NCBI RefSeq assembly: GCF_002277895.1
Contig: NZ_CP022999.1
Coordinates: forward strand, 124,001-188,000
Source of the DNA: Rhizobium sp. 11515TR
Lineage (GTDB): Bacteria; Pseudomonadota; Alphaproteobacteria; Rhizobiales; Rhizobiaceae
Direction: 5' to 3'
Length of the DNA stretch: 64,000 nucleotides
Under the pieces are notes generated by a model that was not told the DNA's origin, did not search any database, and worked only from the letters and a program-made list of their open reading frames with translations. Below, piece after piece: positions 1 to 8,195 of this stretch (the first letter of the stretch is position 1; each line of letters begins with the position of its first letter). Position numbers and translations under genes: made by a program.

Positions 1-1388
1 ATATTCGTGCCGCCCTCATCTCCGTTCAAGGCGAGATCCTTGCCAAGCTGTCGGAAAGAACCCCGACCGATCCCCTGTTGGCATTGGAGCGCGTCATTGC
101 GATGGCGCGCTCGCTCGACACTCCCGAAGTTTTGGGGATCGGTGTCGGCATACCGGGGCGGGTCGACGTCGACAGTCGCGAGATCCTGTCTGGCGGCATC
201 CTCAACCTCTCCGGCCTCAATTTCGTAAAGCGGCTCGAGACAGCGCTGCAAAAATCTGTTGTCATCGAGAATGATTGCAGCATGGCGTTGATCGCCGAAA
301 TGCGGATCGGCGGAGCTAAAGGTTATCAGAACGTCGCGATGCTGACGATCGGGACGGGCATTGGCGGCGCTGTCGCCCATGCCGGGCGCATCTACCACGG
401 ACACAGGGCGGCCGGACAACTCGGCCATATTTGTGTATCGCAGGATGGCCCGCCCTGCCCTTGCGGCAGACGCGGCTGTGTCGAAACCTTCAGTTCGGGA
501 ACCGCTTTGCGCCGACACATCGCTGAAGCGGGATTGTCGGTCGTGACAATCAAAGAGGTGTTCAGCATGGCTGCCGAGGGAGATGATGCGGCTGTGCGCG
601 TCTTGCGCCAATGGGCAGTCCCTTTACGAGCGGCACTAGATAATATCGCAGCGACGATGGATCCCGAAGTCATCCTGCTTGGTGGCGGGCTCGGCTGCGA
701 CGCGGCGCGTGCGCTTGCAGACTTGCCGGCGGCAGCGCCTTGGTTCTGCCCCGCAATATTGCCGGCCAAACTCGCCGATGACGCCGGCGTGATCGGCGCG
801 GGCCTGTCGATTTTCACTGCCGACGTGCCGTCACAGGAAAAGCGGGCACGGGGAAAGCGTGTCATCCTGGTCAACGGCGTGCCGGCTTCCGGCAAAAGCC
901 GCCTTGCCAAGGCTTTGTCCGATCGAACCGGTTGGCCGGTCCTGTCCCTCGATGGCATCAAGGATCCGTTCCTGCAACATATCGGACCAGTCGATCGCGA
1001 CTTCAACCGGACTTTGGGAAAAGCGAGCTACCAGGCGATGTGGTCCGTTATCGCGGACGCACCGGCCGGCTCGACCTTCATCATCGACGCCTGGTTCGGC
1101 TTCCAGCCGAAGGCGCAGCTCGAAAACTATATCGATGCTGCGAAGATCGAGCATGTTGCGGAGTTGTGGTGCAAGGTGCCTGGAACGGTCGCGGGTGAGC
1201 GTTATGCCAGCCGACTGAAGGAGCGATTGCCTGGGCATCCGGGCGCCGAATATGTGCCGGAACTGATAACGCTGGCGGATCGGGCCGAGCCTATGGGCTG
1301 CGGTGCAGTCATGACCGTCGACCAGACCAAAGAACCAGACATGGAGGTAATCCTGGCTTGGGTTTGGCAGGTATTTGACCGCCAATAA
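1..1388 (+). CDS. ROK-family protein fused to a P-loop kinase-like domain (5' end outside window)
   Basis: The reading frame is open from base 3, so the N-terminus lies upstream of the window; an internal TTG at 78 is not the true start because the ROK-like sequence IRAALISVQGE continues before it. The first two thirds match the ROK fold: GIPGRVD, an IGTGIGGA glycine loop, the GQLGHI histidine and the zinc-binding CPCGRRGC motif near base 456. The last ~175 residues form a second domain that opens with a Walker A loop, GVPASGKS (876-899), of the chloramphenicol phosphotransferase/AAA_33 small-kinase type. ROK proteins are sugar kinases or sugar-responsive repressors; the fused kinase substrate is unknown. 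The gene lies just upstream of, and collinear with, a sugar importer, so it probably phosphorylates or senses the imported sugar. Whether a DNA-binding N-terminus exists cannot be seen. Confidence 0.85.
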   Translation, partial: IRAALISVQGEILAKLSERTPTDPLLALERVIAMARSLDTPEVLGIGVGIPGRVDVDSREILSGGILNLSGLNFVKRLETALQKSVVIENDCSMALIAEMRIGGAKGYQNVAMLTIGTGIGGAVAHAGRIYHGHRAAGQLGHICVSQDGPPCPCGRRGCVETFSSGTALRRHIAEAGLSVVTIKEVFSMAAEGDDAAVRVLRQWAVPLRAALDNIAATMDPEVILLGGGLGCDAARALADLPAAAPWFCPAILPAKLADDAGVIGAGLSIFTADVPSQEKRARGKRVILVNGVPASGKSRLAKALSDRTGWPVLSLDGIKDPFLQHIGPVDRDFNRTLGKASYQAMWSVIADAPAGSTFIIDAWFGFQPKAQLENYIDAAKIEHVAELWCKVPGTVAGERYASRLKERLPGHPGAEYVPELITLADRAEPMGCGAVMTVDQTKEPDMEVILAWVWQVFDRQ

Positions 1389-1542
1389 TGTCAGTCGCCG
1401 TCCGGGCAGACGGCATAAATGCGAAATAATCCTGAACCGTCGTGCGACGCTATGTCCCCGGCGGCCGCCGGCATCGCACGCATGGCGAAATTGTGTAGTT
1501 CTGTCAATAAGATAAAGGAAATTCTTTGCAGAAAAAAATTAC

Positions 1543-1571
1543 TTGACGTGCCGCAGTAACCCACTGATTAT
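1543..1571 (+). promoter_or_regulatory. Candidate sigma70-type promoter for the sugar importer operon
   Basis: TTGACG (1543-1548) and GATTAT (1566-1571) are separated by exactly 17 bases and lie about 45 bases upstream of the binding-protein start. The -35 box matches the consensus in five of six positions and the -10 in four. The 228-base gap after the ROK gene supports an independent promoter here. It was found by eye and no start-site data are available. Confidence 0.45.
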
Positions 1572-1616
1572 CGCGTTGCCGGACAGGGGAGGTTCGGCTT
1601 CAAGAGGAGGAAAATT

Positions 1617-2606
1617 ATGGAGCGCCGCTCATTTCTCAAGGCTTCGGCCGTGGCATCGCTCGCTACCGGTGTTGCCGCTATTGCCGGTACCACCAAAGCT
1701 GCAGACAAGAAATTTACGATTGCCCTTATTCCGGGCCTGACGACCGACGCCTTCTACATCACCATGCGCAAAGGTGCCGAGGCAGCAGCCAAGGCCGTCG
1801 GTGCGACGCTGGTGTTCCAGGGCGGCCCCGATTTCAACCCGGTGACGCAGGTTCCGGTTCTTGATGCGGTCATCGCCAAGAAGCCCGATGCGATCCTCAT
1901 CGCACCGACCGACAAGGATCAGCTGATTCAGCCGCTGAAAAAGGCCAATGACGCCGGCATCCCGATCATCACTGTCGATACCTTCATCGGCGCCGGTGTC
2001 TACCAGACCGGTAAGGGCGATGCCGATTTCCCGCTATCCTATATCGCGTCGGACAACCTGCTCGGTGGTGCGATTGCTGCGCGCGCACTGGCCAAGGCCG
2101 TTGGCGAGAAGGGCAAGGTCTATGTTTCCAACGTCAAGCCCGGCGTCTCGACCACCGATCAGCGCGAGCAGGGTTTCAAGGAGGAAATGAAGAAGTACCC
2201 GAACATCACCGTTCTCGAGACCCAGTATAACGACGATGACGCCAACAAGGCAGCTTCGCAGCTGCAGGCCGTCTTCGCACGCAACTCCGATCTCGATGGT
2301 GTCTTCGGGGCCAATCTGTTCTCCGCGCTCGGTGCCGCAAACGGCGTGCAGCAGGCCGGCCAGACGGGCAAGATCCGCGTGGTCGCCTTCGATGCGCCGA
2401 CGTCTATCGTCGACAACATCAATTCCGGCCTCGTCGATCTGGCGATTGCGCAGCATCCGGCCGAAATCGGCTATTTCGGTGTGATGGCAGCCTATGCGCA
2501 CCTGACCGGCAATTCGATCCCGACGGCGATCGGCACCGGCTTCACGGTCATCGACAAATCGAACGTGACGGACAAGAACGTCGCGAAGTTCATCTACTCC
2601 GATTGA
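1617..2606 (+). CDS. CUT2-type sugar ABC transporter substrate-binding protein
   Basis: This is a 329-residue periplasmic binding protein of the ribose/galactose type (Peripla_BP_4). The N-terminus has a twin-arginine-like signal, RRSFLK at residues 3-8, a hydrophobic stretch and a likely cleavage after TKA-A near residue 30. The mature part starts with an alternating strand/helix pattern (FTIALIPGLTTDAFY) typical of the family, with DAILIAPTD and a hinge-type VVAFDAP later. The start is set by a strong ribosome binding site, GAGGAGG at 1604-1610. It is the first gene of a binding protein-permease-ATPase operon, and a long hairpin follows it, a usual way to keep binding-protein mRNA above permease mRNA. 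The bound sugar cannot be read from sequence; fructose-like or ribose-like ligands are the default for this class. Confidence 0.9.
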   Translation: MERRSFLKASAVASLATGVAAIAGTTKAADKKFTIALIPGLTTDAFYITMRKGAEAAAKAVGATLVFQGGPDFNPVTQVPVLDAVIAKKPDAILIAPTDKDQLIQPLKKANDAGIPIITVDTFIGAGVYQTGKGDADFPLSYIASDNLLGGAIAARALAKAVGEKGKVYVSNVKPGVSTTDQREQGFKEEMKKYPNITVLETQYNDDDANKAASQLQAVFARNSDLDGVFGANLFSALGAANGVQQAGQTGKIRVVAFDAPTSIVDNINSGLVDLAIAQHPAEIGYFGVMAAYAHLTGNSIPTAIGTGFTVIDKSNVTDKNVAKFIYSD

Positions 2607-2618
2607 TGCGGAGATAGT

Positions 2619-2646
2619 ATGTGCCTCGCCGATCGGCGAGGCACAT
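2619..2646 (+). repeat. 28-base perfect palindrome between binding-protein and permease genes
   Basis: Fourteen bases starting ATGTGCCTCG are mirrored exactly, giving a hairpin whose centre is CGATCG. It begins 12 bases after the binding-protein stop and has no T-run, so it is better explained as a processing or 3'-end stabilising stem than as a full terminator. Similar elements sit in the same place in the other two importer operons of the window. Confidence 0.75.
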
Positions 2647-2715
2647 TATCCAACGATGATAGAGCGAGCGGCGCCGTGATCTTCGCGCCTTCAACGCTTC
2701 AGTTTGGACCAGTCC

Positions 2716-3780
2716 ATGACAATCGACAATGCAGAGGTCCGCAAGGCGGATCATCACGTGGCGCCGCAGGCGGACCATGGCGACCAGGCAAAAACCATCC
2801 TAAACCGCATCGCGCAATTGCGCGCATGGCTCTTTCTTGCCGCGCTTATCGTGACCTTCGAGATCTGGGCGCGGATCGATTTTGGCGGCACGTTCGTCGG
2901 CTCGAGCTTCAACTGGCAGTCCGTCGCGATCTTCGCGGTGGCGCCGCTGCTGCTGGCGATCGGACAGACCTTCGTCATCATTTCCGGCGGCATCGATCTA
3001 TCGACCGGCTTTATCATGGGTCTCGCGGCCGTCGTCGCGGCACATATTGCCAATATTGCCGGGCTTTACATGCCACTGCCGGTCGCGATGGTATTCGGCA
3101 TTCTCGTTGCCATGCTGGCCGCCGCCGTCCCCGGTTTCATAAATGGTCTCCTGATCTCCCGTCTCAAGGTTCCGCCATTCATCGGCACGCTTGGCATGTT
3201 CGGCGTCGCCCGCGGCACGGCTTTCCTGATTGCCGGCGGCACCACCGTGCCGGTCAAGAATTCTTACTTCGCCGAACTCGGCAACGGGCGGTTCTACGGC
3301 GTCCCCTATCTCGTCATCGTCACGCTCGTTTTCGTGGTCATCACGCATTATCTGCTGAGCCAGACACGTTTCGGCCAGCACAACTACGCCATAGGCGCCA
3401 ATGCTCAGGCCGCCCGCCGCGCCGGCATCGACATCAAGTCCCATCTGCTGCGGCTCTATATTCTCTCGGCCGTCTGCGCCGGGTTGGGCGGTGCGCTCTA
3501 TGCAGCCCGTTTCACAGCGGGCGCGGCTCAGGCGGGCGAACCCCTGCTGCTTGACAGCGTGGCTGCCGTCGTCATCGGCGGTGCGAGCCTATTCGGCGGC
3601 TCCGGCACGATCATCGGCACCGTTGCCGGCGCTCTCGTTATCGCCGTCATCCAATACGGTCTCGTTTTCATGAACGTGGAACCGTTCTGGCAATTCATCG
3701 CGGTCGGCATCGTCATCATCATTTCGGTGCTCATCGACCAGGCGCAGCGCAGGTTCAGCGGAGCAAAACAGGATGAATAG
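2716..3780 (+). CDS. CUT2-type sugar ABC transporter permease (RbsC-like)
   Basis: This is a 354-residue integral membrane protein of the BPD_transp_2 family, which forms the channel of ribose-type importers. After a hydrophilic ~35-residue N-tail there are about nine to ten hydrophobic segments. Family motifs include GQTFVIISGGIDLS (around residue 100), FINGLLISRLKVPPFIGTLG, and the C-terminal GGASLFGGSGTI. An in-frame TTG lies at 2704, but the ATG at 2716 is preferred; no strong ribosome binding site marks either. The last eight bases overlap the ATPase gene, indicating translational coupling. Confidence 0.9.
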   Translation: MTIDNAEVRKADHHVAPQADHGDQAKTILNRIAQLRAWLFLAALIVTFEIWARIDFGGTFVGSSFNWQSVAIFAVAPLLLAIGQTFVIISGGIDLSTGFIMGLAAVVAAHIANIAGLYMPLPVAMVFGILVAMLAAAVPGFINGLLISRLKVPPFIGTLGMFGVARGTAFLIAGGTTVPVKNSYFAELGNGRFYGVPYLVIVTLVFVVITHYLLSQTRFGQHNYAIGANAQAARRAGIDIKSHLLRLYILSAVCAGLGGALYAARFTAGAAQAGEPLLLDSVAAVVIGGASLFGGSGTIIGTVAGALVIAVIQYGLVFMNVEPFWQFIAVGIVIIISVLIDQAQRRFSGAKQDE

Positions 3781-4519
3781 TGCAACTCCCCTCCTCGAGG
3801 TCCGCAATCTCTCGCGTTATTTCGGCGCGGTGCGTGCCCTCGACAATTGCTCCATGGTCGTCCGGCCCGGTGAAGTCGTAGCACTTGCGGGCGATAACGG
3901 CGCCGGCAAGACGACGATGATCAAGGCGATCTCCGGCGTCTATCCACCGACCGCCGGTGAAATCCTGATCGAAGGCAAGCCCGTCACCTTCTCATCGCCG
4001 CAGGATGCGCGAGAGAAAGGCATCGAGACGATCTACCAGGACCTTGCGCTTGCCGACAACCTGACGATCGGCTCCAACATCTTCCTTGGGCGCGAACCGA
4101 TGAAAAAGCTATTCGGTTTTCTGCCGGTTCTCGACCGGAAGGCTATGGCGGAAGCGGCGCGCAAGACGATGGCGGAGCTCGATTTCCATGTGAAGCGGCT
4201 CGATGCGCCGGTCAGCAACTTTTCCGGCGGCCAGCGGCAGGCCGTCGCGATCGGACGTGCGGTTTACTGGAATGCCCGCATCCTCGTCATGGACGAGCCG
4301 ACCGCTGCACTCGGTGTGCCCGAACAGCGCAAGGTCGTGGCCCTCATCAAGTCGCTGAAGGCGCAGGGACGCGGTGTTATCTTCATCTCGCACAATCTGC
4401 AGGATATTTTCGCCGTCTCCGACCGCATCGTCGTCCTGCGTCGAGGGATTGTCGCCGGTGAGCGTAACATCGCCGACACCAATCATGAGGAAGTCGTGAG
4501 GCTCATGATCGGCGGCTGA
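3773..4519 (+). CDS. CUT2-type sugar ABC transporter ATP-binding protein (single ABC domain)
   Basis: This 248-residue cytoplasmic ATPase powers the importer. Walker A GDNGAGKTT is at residues 40-48, the Q-loop region is IYQDLALADN, the signature is FSGGQRQAVAIGRA near residue 150 and Walker B is ILVMDEPTAALG near 170. Ribose-type ATPases such as RbsA usually carry two ABC domains (~500 residues); this one has one, as in the rhizobial fructose ATPase FrcA, so a homodimer is expected. It overlaps the permease gene by eight bases and is followed by two hairpins, so it is the last gene of the operon. Confidence 0.9.
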   Translation: MNSATPLLEVRNLSRYFGAVRALDNCSMVVRPGEVVALAGDNGAGKTTMIKAISGVYPPTAGEILIEGKPVTFSSPQDAREKGIETIYQDLALADNLTIGSNIFLGREPMKKLFGFLPVLDRKAMAEAARKTMAELDFHVKRLDAPVSNFSGGQRQAVAIGRAVYWNARILVMDEPTAALGVPEQRKVVALIKSLKAQGRGVIFISHNLQDIFAVSDRIVVLRRGIVAGERNIADTNHEEVVRLMIGG

Positions 4520-4528
4520 TCCGCTACC

Positions 4529-4590
4529 GAACCGGCGTCGGTTCAAAACATGGTGATAGCGATAACGTCTCATCGCTATCACCCTGTTTG
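4529..4590 (+). terminator. Double hairpin ending the sugar importer operon
   Basis: A six-base-pair hairpin (GAACCG and CGGTTC, 4529-4544) is followed by a perfect 12-base-pair stem, GGTGATAGCGAT (4552-4563) with ATCGCTATCACC (4572-4583), enclosing an eight-base loop. The tail CTGTTTGTTTG is only moderately T-rich. The position directly after the ATPase stop fits transcription termination. Confidence 0.6.
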
Positions 4591-4813
4591 TTTGCGTCAA
4601 GTCCTTGGACGGCCGCTTGCTGTTTCTGGCGCTCCTCTCCGCACCGGATATGACTTGCAATGAGATAGCGGTGTTCTTCAATCGATATGACTATTGCTGG
4701 CCATGTGCTGTGCTATGCGTGGTATCTACGAAGTCCGACGACAAATATCGACTGGAAAGACATTCCGGCGAAGATCGCGGGAAACCGGGCGCACGTCGCG
4801 GAGGCAGGCAGAT

Positions 4814-6343
4814 ATGAACAAGACGAATAATATCGTATCCTTCACCGGCGCGTCCCCGACGGTGAGCGATATTACCGCAATCGCGCGCCGTAGCGCATGG
4901 ATCGAGGTTTCGCCTGACGTCGAAAACAAAATTGCCGCTGCCCGCGCTGTCGTTGAACGCTACCTGGCGGCCGATCGACCTGTTTATGGTTTGACCACAG
5001 CCTTAGGCGCCGGGGTCGATACCCGGCTCGCCACTGATGACCTGATCGCCTTTCAATTGCGCGTGCCACAGGCCCGCGCAGTCGGGGTCGGGCCGGCGCT
5101 GCCACGCGAAACCGTCAGAGCGATGATGGCCGCCCGCATCGCTGGCATGACGGCCGGCGGCTCCGGCGTATCGCTCCCAGTTTTCGCCGGTCTCGTTGCC
5201 GCACTGAATGCGGGCTTTCATCCGGTGGTTCCTTCGCTCGGTTCGATCGGTGCCGCCGATCTTGCGCCCTTGGCGCATATGGGACGCGCTTTGCTGGGGG
5301 ATGGCGAGGCAGAACTCGATGGCGCGATCATGCCGGCGCGGGATGCCCTATCAAAGGCTGACCTAGCACCTTTGCCGATTGCGCCGAAGGATGGCCACGT
5401 GCTTGTGGTCGCCAACAGCCTTTCGGTTGGCAAGGCCTGCCTCTGCATCGAGGATATCGAGCGGCTGTTTGATTGGTCGCTTGCGGCAGTTGCGTTGAAC
5501 TTCGAGGCTTTCCGGGCAAACGTCTCTGCCTTTGATGACCGGGCGCTGGCGGCCAGGCCAGCCTTCGGCCAGCGCGAGGTGGCGGCGAGACTTCGCGAGC
5601 TGCTTTCCGGGAGCTCTCTTTTTGTCGACGGTGCGGCACGGCGTCTGCAGGATCCTCTAAGCTATCGCTGTACCCCACAGGTCTGGGGCGCCCTACTCCA
5701 CGCGGTCGGTGAAGCGCGCGCAGCAACCGAGATCGAGCTTGCCAGCTCCGGTGACAATCCCGTCGTGCTCGCCGACGAGGGACTTATCCTGTCTCACGGC
5801 AATTTCGACATGACGGCCTTCGTTCTCGCATGGGAGCGGCTCGGCCAGGCCATCGCTCATTGTGCGGCGGCGACCGCCTATAGAACGATGAAAATCATGT
5901 CTCCGGGCATGTCGGAGTTGCCGCGTTTCCTGACCCCGCTCGGGCAGAGCAGAACGGGTTTTGCCACCGTGCAGAAAACGGTCTCGGCGCTTGAAGCCGA
6001 GATACGCCATCTGGCCAATCCCGTGTCGCTCATGCCGATCCCGGTCGCGGATGGTATCGAGGATCAGGCGTCGATGGCACCAAGTGTCCTCGCGAAGATT
6101 GAAGCGATGATCGAGCGAATGCGTTATCTCGTGGCGATCGAACTTGTCGCGTCGGCCCAGGCAGTCGAGCTGCGCAGCGTGGCGGGCGAGCTCGGCAGCG
6201 GGACGCTGGGCGCCTATCGACAGGTGCGCCAGCTGGTGGCACCGCTCGAGGAAGACCGTGCGCAAGGACCTGATTTTCAGAGAGTGATGGAATTTATCGC
6301 AGAGACCGCGGCGAAAGCCGGTGACATGCCTGGAGAACGGTAA
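4814..6343 (+). CDS. Histidine/aromatic ammonia-lyase family protein lacking the MIO triad
   Basis: The 509 residues match the length and fold of HutH/PAL-family lyases (PF00221). Conserved parts include YGLTTALG (Tyr58), the Asn in VVANSLS (Asn201), RCTPQVWG (Arg285), SSGDNPV and EDQASMA (Glu416). The cofactor site, which in active members reads GASGDLAPL and cyclises Ala-Ser-Gly to MIO, here reads GAADLAPL (residues 146-153): it is one residue shorter and has no Ser or Gly. The Tyr of the QDxYSLRC motif is Leu (QDPLSYRC). It therefore probably does not deaminate histidine by the MIO route; its true reaction is unknown. The start is the ATG after GGAGGC (4800-4805). The stop overlaps the next start by one base (TAATG), so it is coupled to the cyclodeaminase-like gene. 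Confidence 0.8.
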   Translation: MNKTNNIVSFTGASPTVSDITAIARRSAWIEVSPDVENKIAAARAVVERYLAADRPVYGLTTALGAGVDTRLATDDLIAFQLRVPQARAVGVGPALPRETVRAMMAARIAGMTAGGSGVSLPVFAGLVAALNAGFHPVVPSLGSIGAADLAPLAHMGRALLGDGEAELDGAIMPARDALSKADLAPLPIAPKDGHVLVVANSLSVGKACLCIEDIERLFDWSLAAVALNFEAFRANVSAFDDRALAARPAFGQREVAARLRELLSGSSLFVDGAARRLQDPLSYRCTPQVWGALLHAVGEARAATEIELASSGDNPVVLADEGLILSHGNFDMTAFVLAWERLGQAIAHCAAATAYRTMKIMSPGMSELPRFLTPLGQSRTGFATVQKTVSALEAEIRHLANPVSLMPIPVADGIEDQASMAPSVLAKIEAMIERMRYLVAIELVASAQAVELRSVAGELGSGTLGAYRQVRQLVAPLEEDRAQGPDFQRVMEFIAETAAKAGDMPGER

Positions 6344-7347
6344 TGCAGGAAATCTGGATCGACTATCTCAATGCCATCGACGCCAAGGCGCTGGCACTTT
6401 CCAACGACGAAATACTCGACGCCGTGACCAAGGCACTCGATGCGCAGGGGCGCGGCGAAACGGTCATCGAGCCTCGCGTTCATCTCGTGCCCGAGAGTTC
6501 CGACAAGGGTCATTTCAGCGTGCTGCGCGGCTATGTGAAGCCTCTCGACTATGCCGGCGTCAAGGTCGTCGGCGATTTCTTCGACAACTATAAGCAGGGC
6601 CTGCCCTCGGAACTGGCGGTTCTCAATCTCTTCGATCCGCGCACCGGCGTACCGAAGGCGATCATCGATGCGACTGCCATCACCGACATGCGAACCGGTG
6701 CGGTCACCGCTATCGGCGCGCGCCATCTCGCCCGCAAGAACAGCAAGATCCTTGGCCATATCGGCGCGCGCGGCACTTCCTACTGGAACGTGCGATTGCT
6801 CGATCACCTCTTCGACTTCGATGAGATCCGCGTGCATTCGCGCCGTCCGGAAAGCCGCGACGCCTTCGCCGCACGACTGGAAAAGGATCTCGGCAAGAAG
6901 ATCATCGTGACGGACAATTGGGAGGATTGCCTGAAAGGCGCCGATATCATGATCGAGGCGAGCCGACTGCCGGAACCGACGCCTCTGTTCAAGACCGCCT
7001 GGGTCAAGAAAGGCGCCTTCGTCGTGCCTTACGGCACGATGAGCGCGCTCGAATTCGACCTGACCGACATCATGGACAAGGTGGTCGTCGATGACTGGGG
7101 ACAATGCGGACCGGGGCGTCCCTTCGGTGCCCTTCGCCGTCATGTCGACGAGGGCAAGGTGACGGCGGAGACGCTGCATGCCGAGATCGGCCAGATCGTG
7201 TGCGGCGTCAAGCCGGGCCGCGAAAGCGATGACGAGACCATCCTCTTCTGGCATCGCGGGCTCAGCACCACCGACGTCGCGCTCGGTGCAGCCATGGTCG
7301 AAAAGGCGAAGCGCATGAATATCGGCCAACGACTTCGGTTTGCGTGA
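6343..7347 (+). CDS. Ornithine cyclodeaminase/mu-crystallin family protein
   Basis: This 334-residue protein belongs to PF02423, NAD(P)-dependent enzymes acting on amino and imino acids. The family core is visible: the substrate-site lysine in GVKVVGDF (Lys75), DMRTGAVTAIGARHLA (Arg117 region) and the Rossmann half starting KILGHIGARG near residue 136. Two usual features deviate. The nucleotide loop reads IGARGT rather than IGTGxQ, and the position of the catalytic Asp of true ornithine cyclodeaminases (motif GAD) reads YGTMSALEFDL. A proline-forming cyclodeaminase is therefore unlikely; a dehydrogenase, reductase or lyase on a related substrate fits better. It is translationally coupled to the lyase-like gene, which argues that they handle the same substrate. 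Confidence 0.8.
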   Translation: MQEIWIDYLNAIDAKALALSNDEILDAVTKALDAQGRGETVIEPRVHLVPESSDKGHFSVLRGYVKPLDYAGVKVVGDFFDNYKQGLPSELAVLNLFDPRTGVPKAIIDATAITDMRTGAVTAIGARHLARKNSKILGHIGARGTSYWNVRLLDHLFDFDEIRVHSRRPESRDAFAARLEKDLGKKIIVTDNWEDCLKGADIMIEASRLPEPTPLFKTAWVKKGAFVVPYGTMSALEFDLTDIMDKVVVDDWGQCGPGRPFGALRRHVDEGKVTAETLHAEIGQIVCGVKPGRESDDETILFWHRGLSTTDVALGAAMVEKAKRMNIGQRLRFA

Positions 7348-7353
7348 CGCGCC

Positions 7354-8163
7354 ATGACGACTTCCAGTGCTATCGCCTGCTCACGAATGTACAATCTGAG
7401 CCCGAAAATATCCGGTCTCTGGGATGAGCTCTTTCATTGGCTTGCCGACCGGTCAGGCGTTGAGCTGGAAATCATTGCGCATGCGGCTCCGGCACCTCTG
7501 TCCGACCTATGGGGACGCCCGGATATGGGCGCCGTTTTCATGTGCGGCTTTCCGTTCTCCCGGCTATCGCCGGCGGAGCGCCCGCAGCCGCTGGCTGCGC
7601 CCGTTTCTCTAGCGGACTGGGCAAACGGTCAGCCAGTCTATGCGAGCCATATCGTCGCTGCTCAAGGCAAGTCGCTCACAGAGGCGGATCTTGCAACCGT
7701 GCGCTGGGGCTGGACGGTGCGGGACTCTCAGTCCGGCTATAATGCGCCGAGGGAGTTCTTTGCCACGCTTGCAAATAGACCCGCAGCGGCGCAGATCGTC
7801 GGCCCGCTTCTCAATCCGCGCGGCGTAGTCGACGCCATTCGTTCAGATACGATAGATGTCGGCGCCATTGACGCCTATGCCTTTCAGCTGATGGCAATGC
7901 ACGAGCCGGACATGGTCGCGCCATTGCGCATCGTGGCCACCACGAAGCCGGCCCCCTTCCCCTTGCTGGTAGCCGCAAGGCAGCAATCGCCTAATGTTGT
8001 CAATGCGCTACGCACCGTTCTTGTCGGGGCGCATCGAGATCCGGAAGGGAGCGATATCCTCGCATCGCTAGGCCTCAGCGCCTTTGCCGAACCGGATATT
8101 GCCGCCTATGACCAGCTTCCCATACGAGCGCGGGCGATCGATGCAGCGCTCGGAACATGGTGA
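7354..8163 (+). CDS. PhnD-like phosphate/phosphonate-type binding protein without signal peptide
   Basis: The 269 residues resemble the phosphonate-binding PhnD family (PF12974): a GAVFMCGFPFSRL strand-loop, the ligand-side segment SQSGYNAPREFF, then VDAIRSDTIDVGAIDAYA and a closing helix. Such proteins usually deliver phosphonates or other small anions to ABC permeases from the periplasm. Here the N-terminus is not a signal peptide (no hydrophobic run) and no PhnC or PhnE partner is nearby, so a cytoplasmic ligand-binding or enzymatic role is possible. The start lies six bases after the cyclodeaminase-like stop, making it the third gene of the unit. An unseen later secretion start is not obvious. 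Confidence 0.7.
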   Translation: MTTSSAIACSRMYNLSPKISGLWDELFHWLADRSGVELEIIAHAAPAPLSDLWGRPDMGAVFMCGFPFSRLSPAERPQPLAAPVSLADWANGQPVYASHIVAAQGKSLTEADLATVRWGWTVRDSQSGYNAPREFFATLANRPAAAQIVGPLLNPRGVVDAIRSDTIDVGAIDAYAFQLMAMHEPDMVAPLRIVATTKPAPFPLLVAARQQSPNVVNALRTVLVGAHRDPEGSDILASLGLSAFAEPDIAAYDQLPIRARAIDAALGTW

Positions 8164-8195
8164 AGTTCGAACGCGCGCATCGATAGCAGAGCCTA

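Noticed and set aside
1514..1527. AAAGGAAATTCTTT as a possible ROK-family operator upstream of the importer
   Set aside because: Only five of seven arm positions match, and the fused ROK protein shows no visible DNA-binding domain within the window.
4694..4813. Longer version of the lyase-like gene starting about 40 codons upstream
   Set aside because: The extra residues are Arg-rich and unlike the family. The ATG at 4814 has a good ribosome binding site and gives the usual family length.
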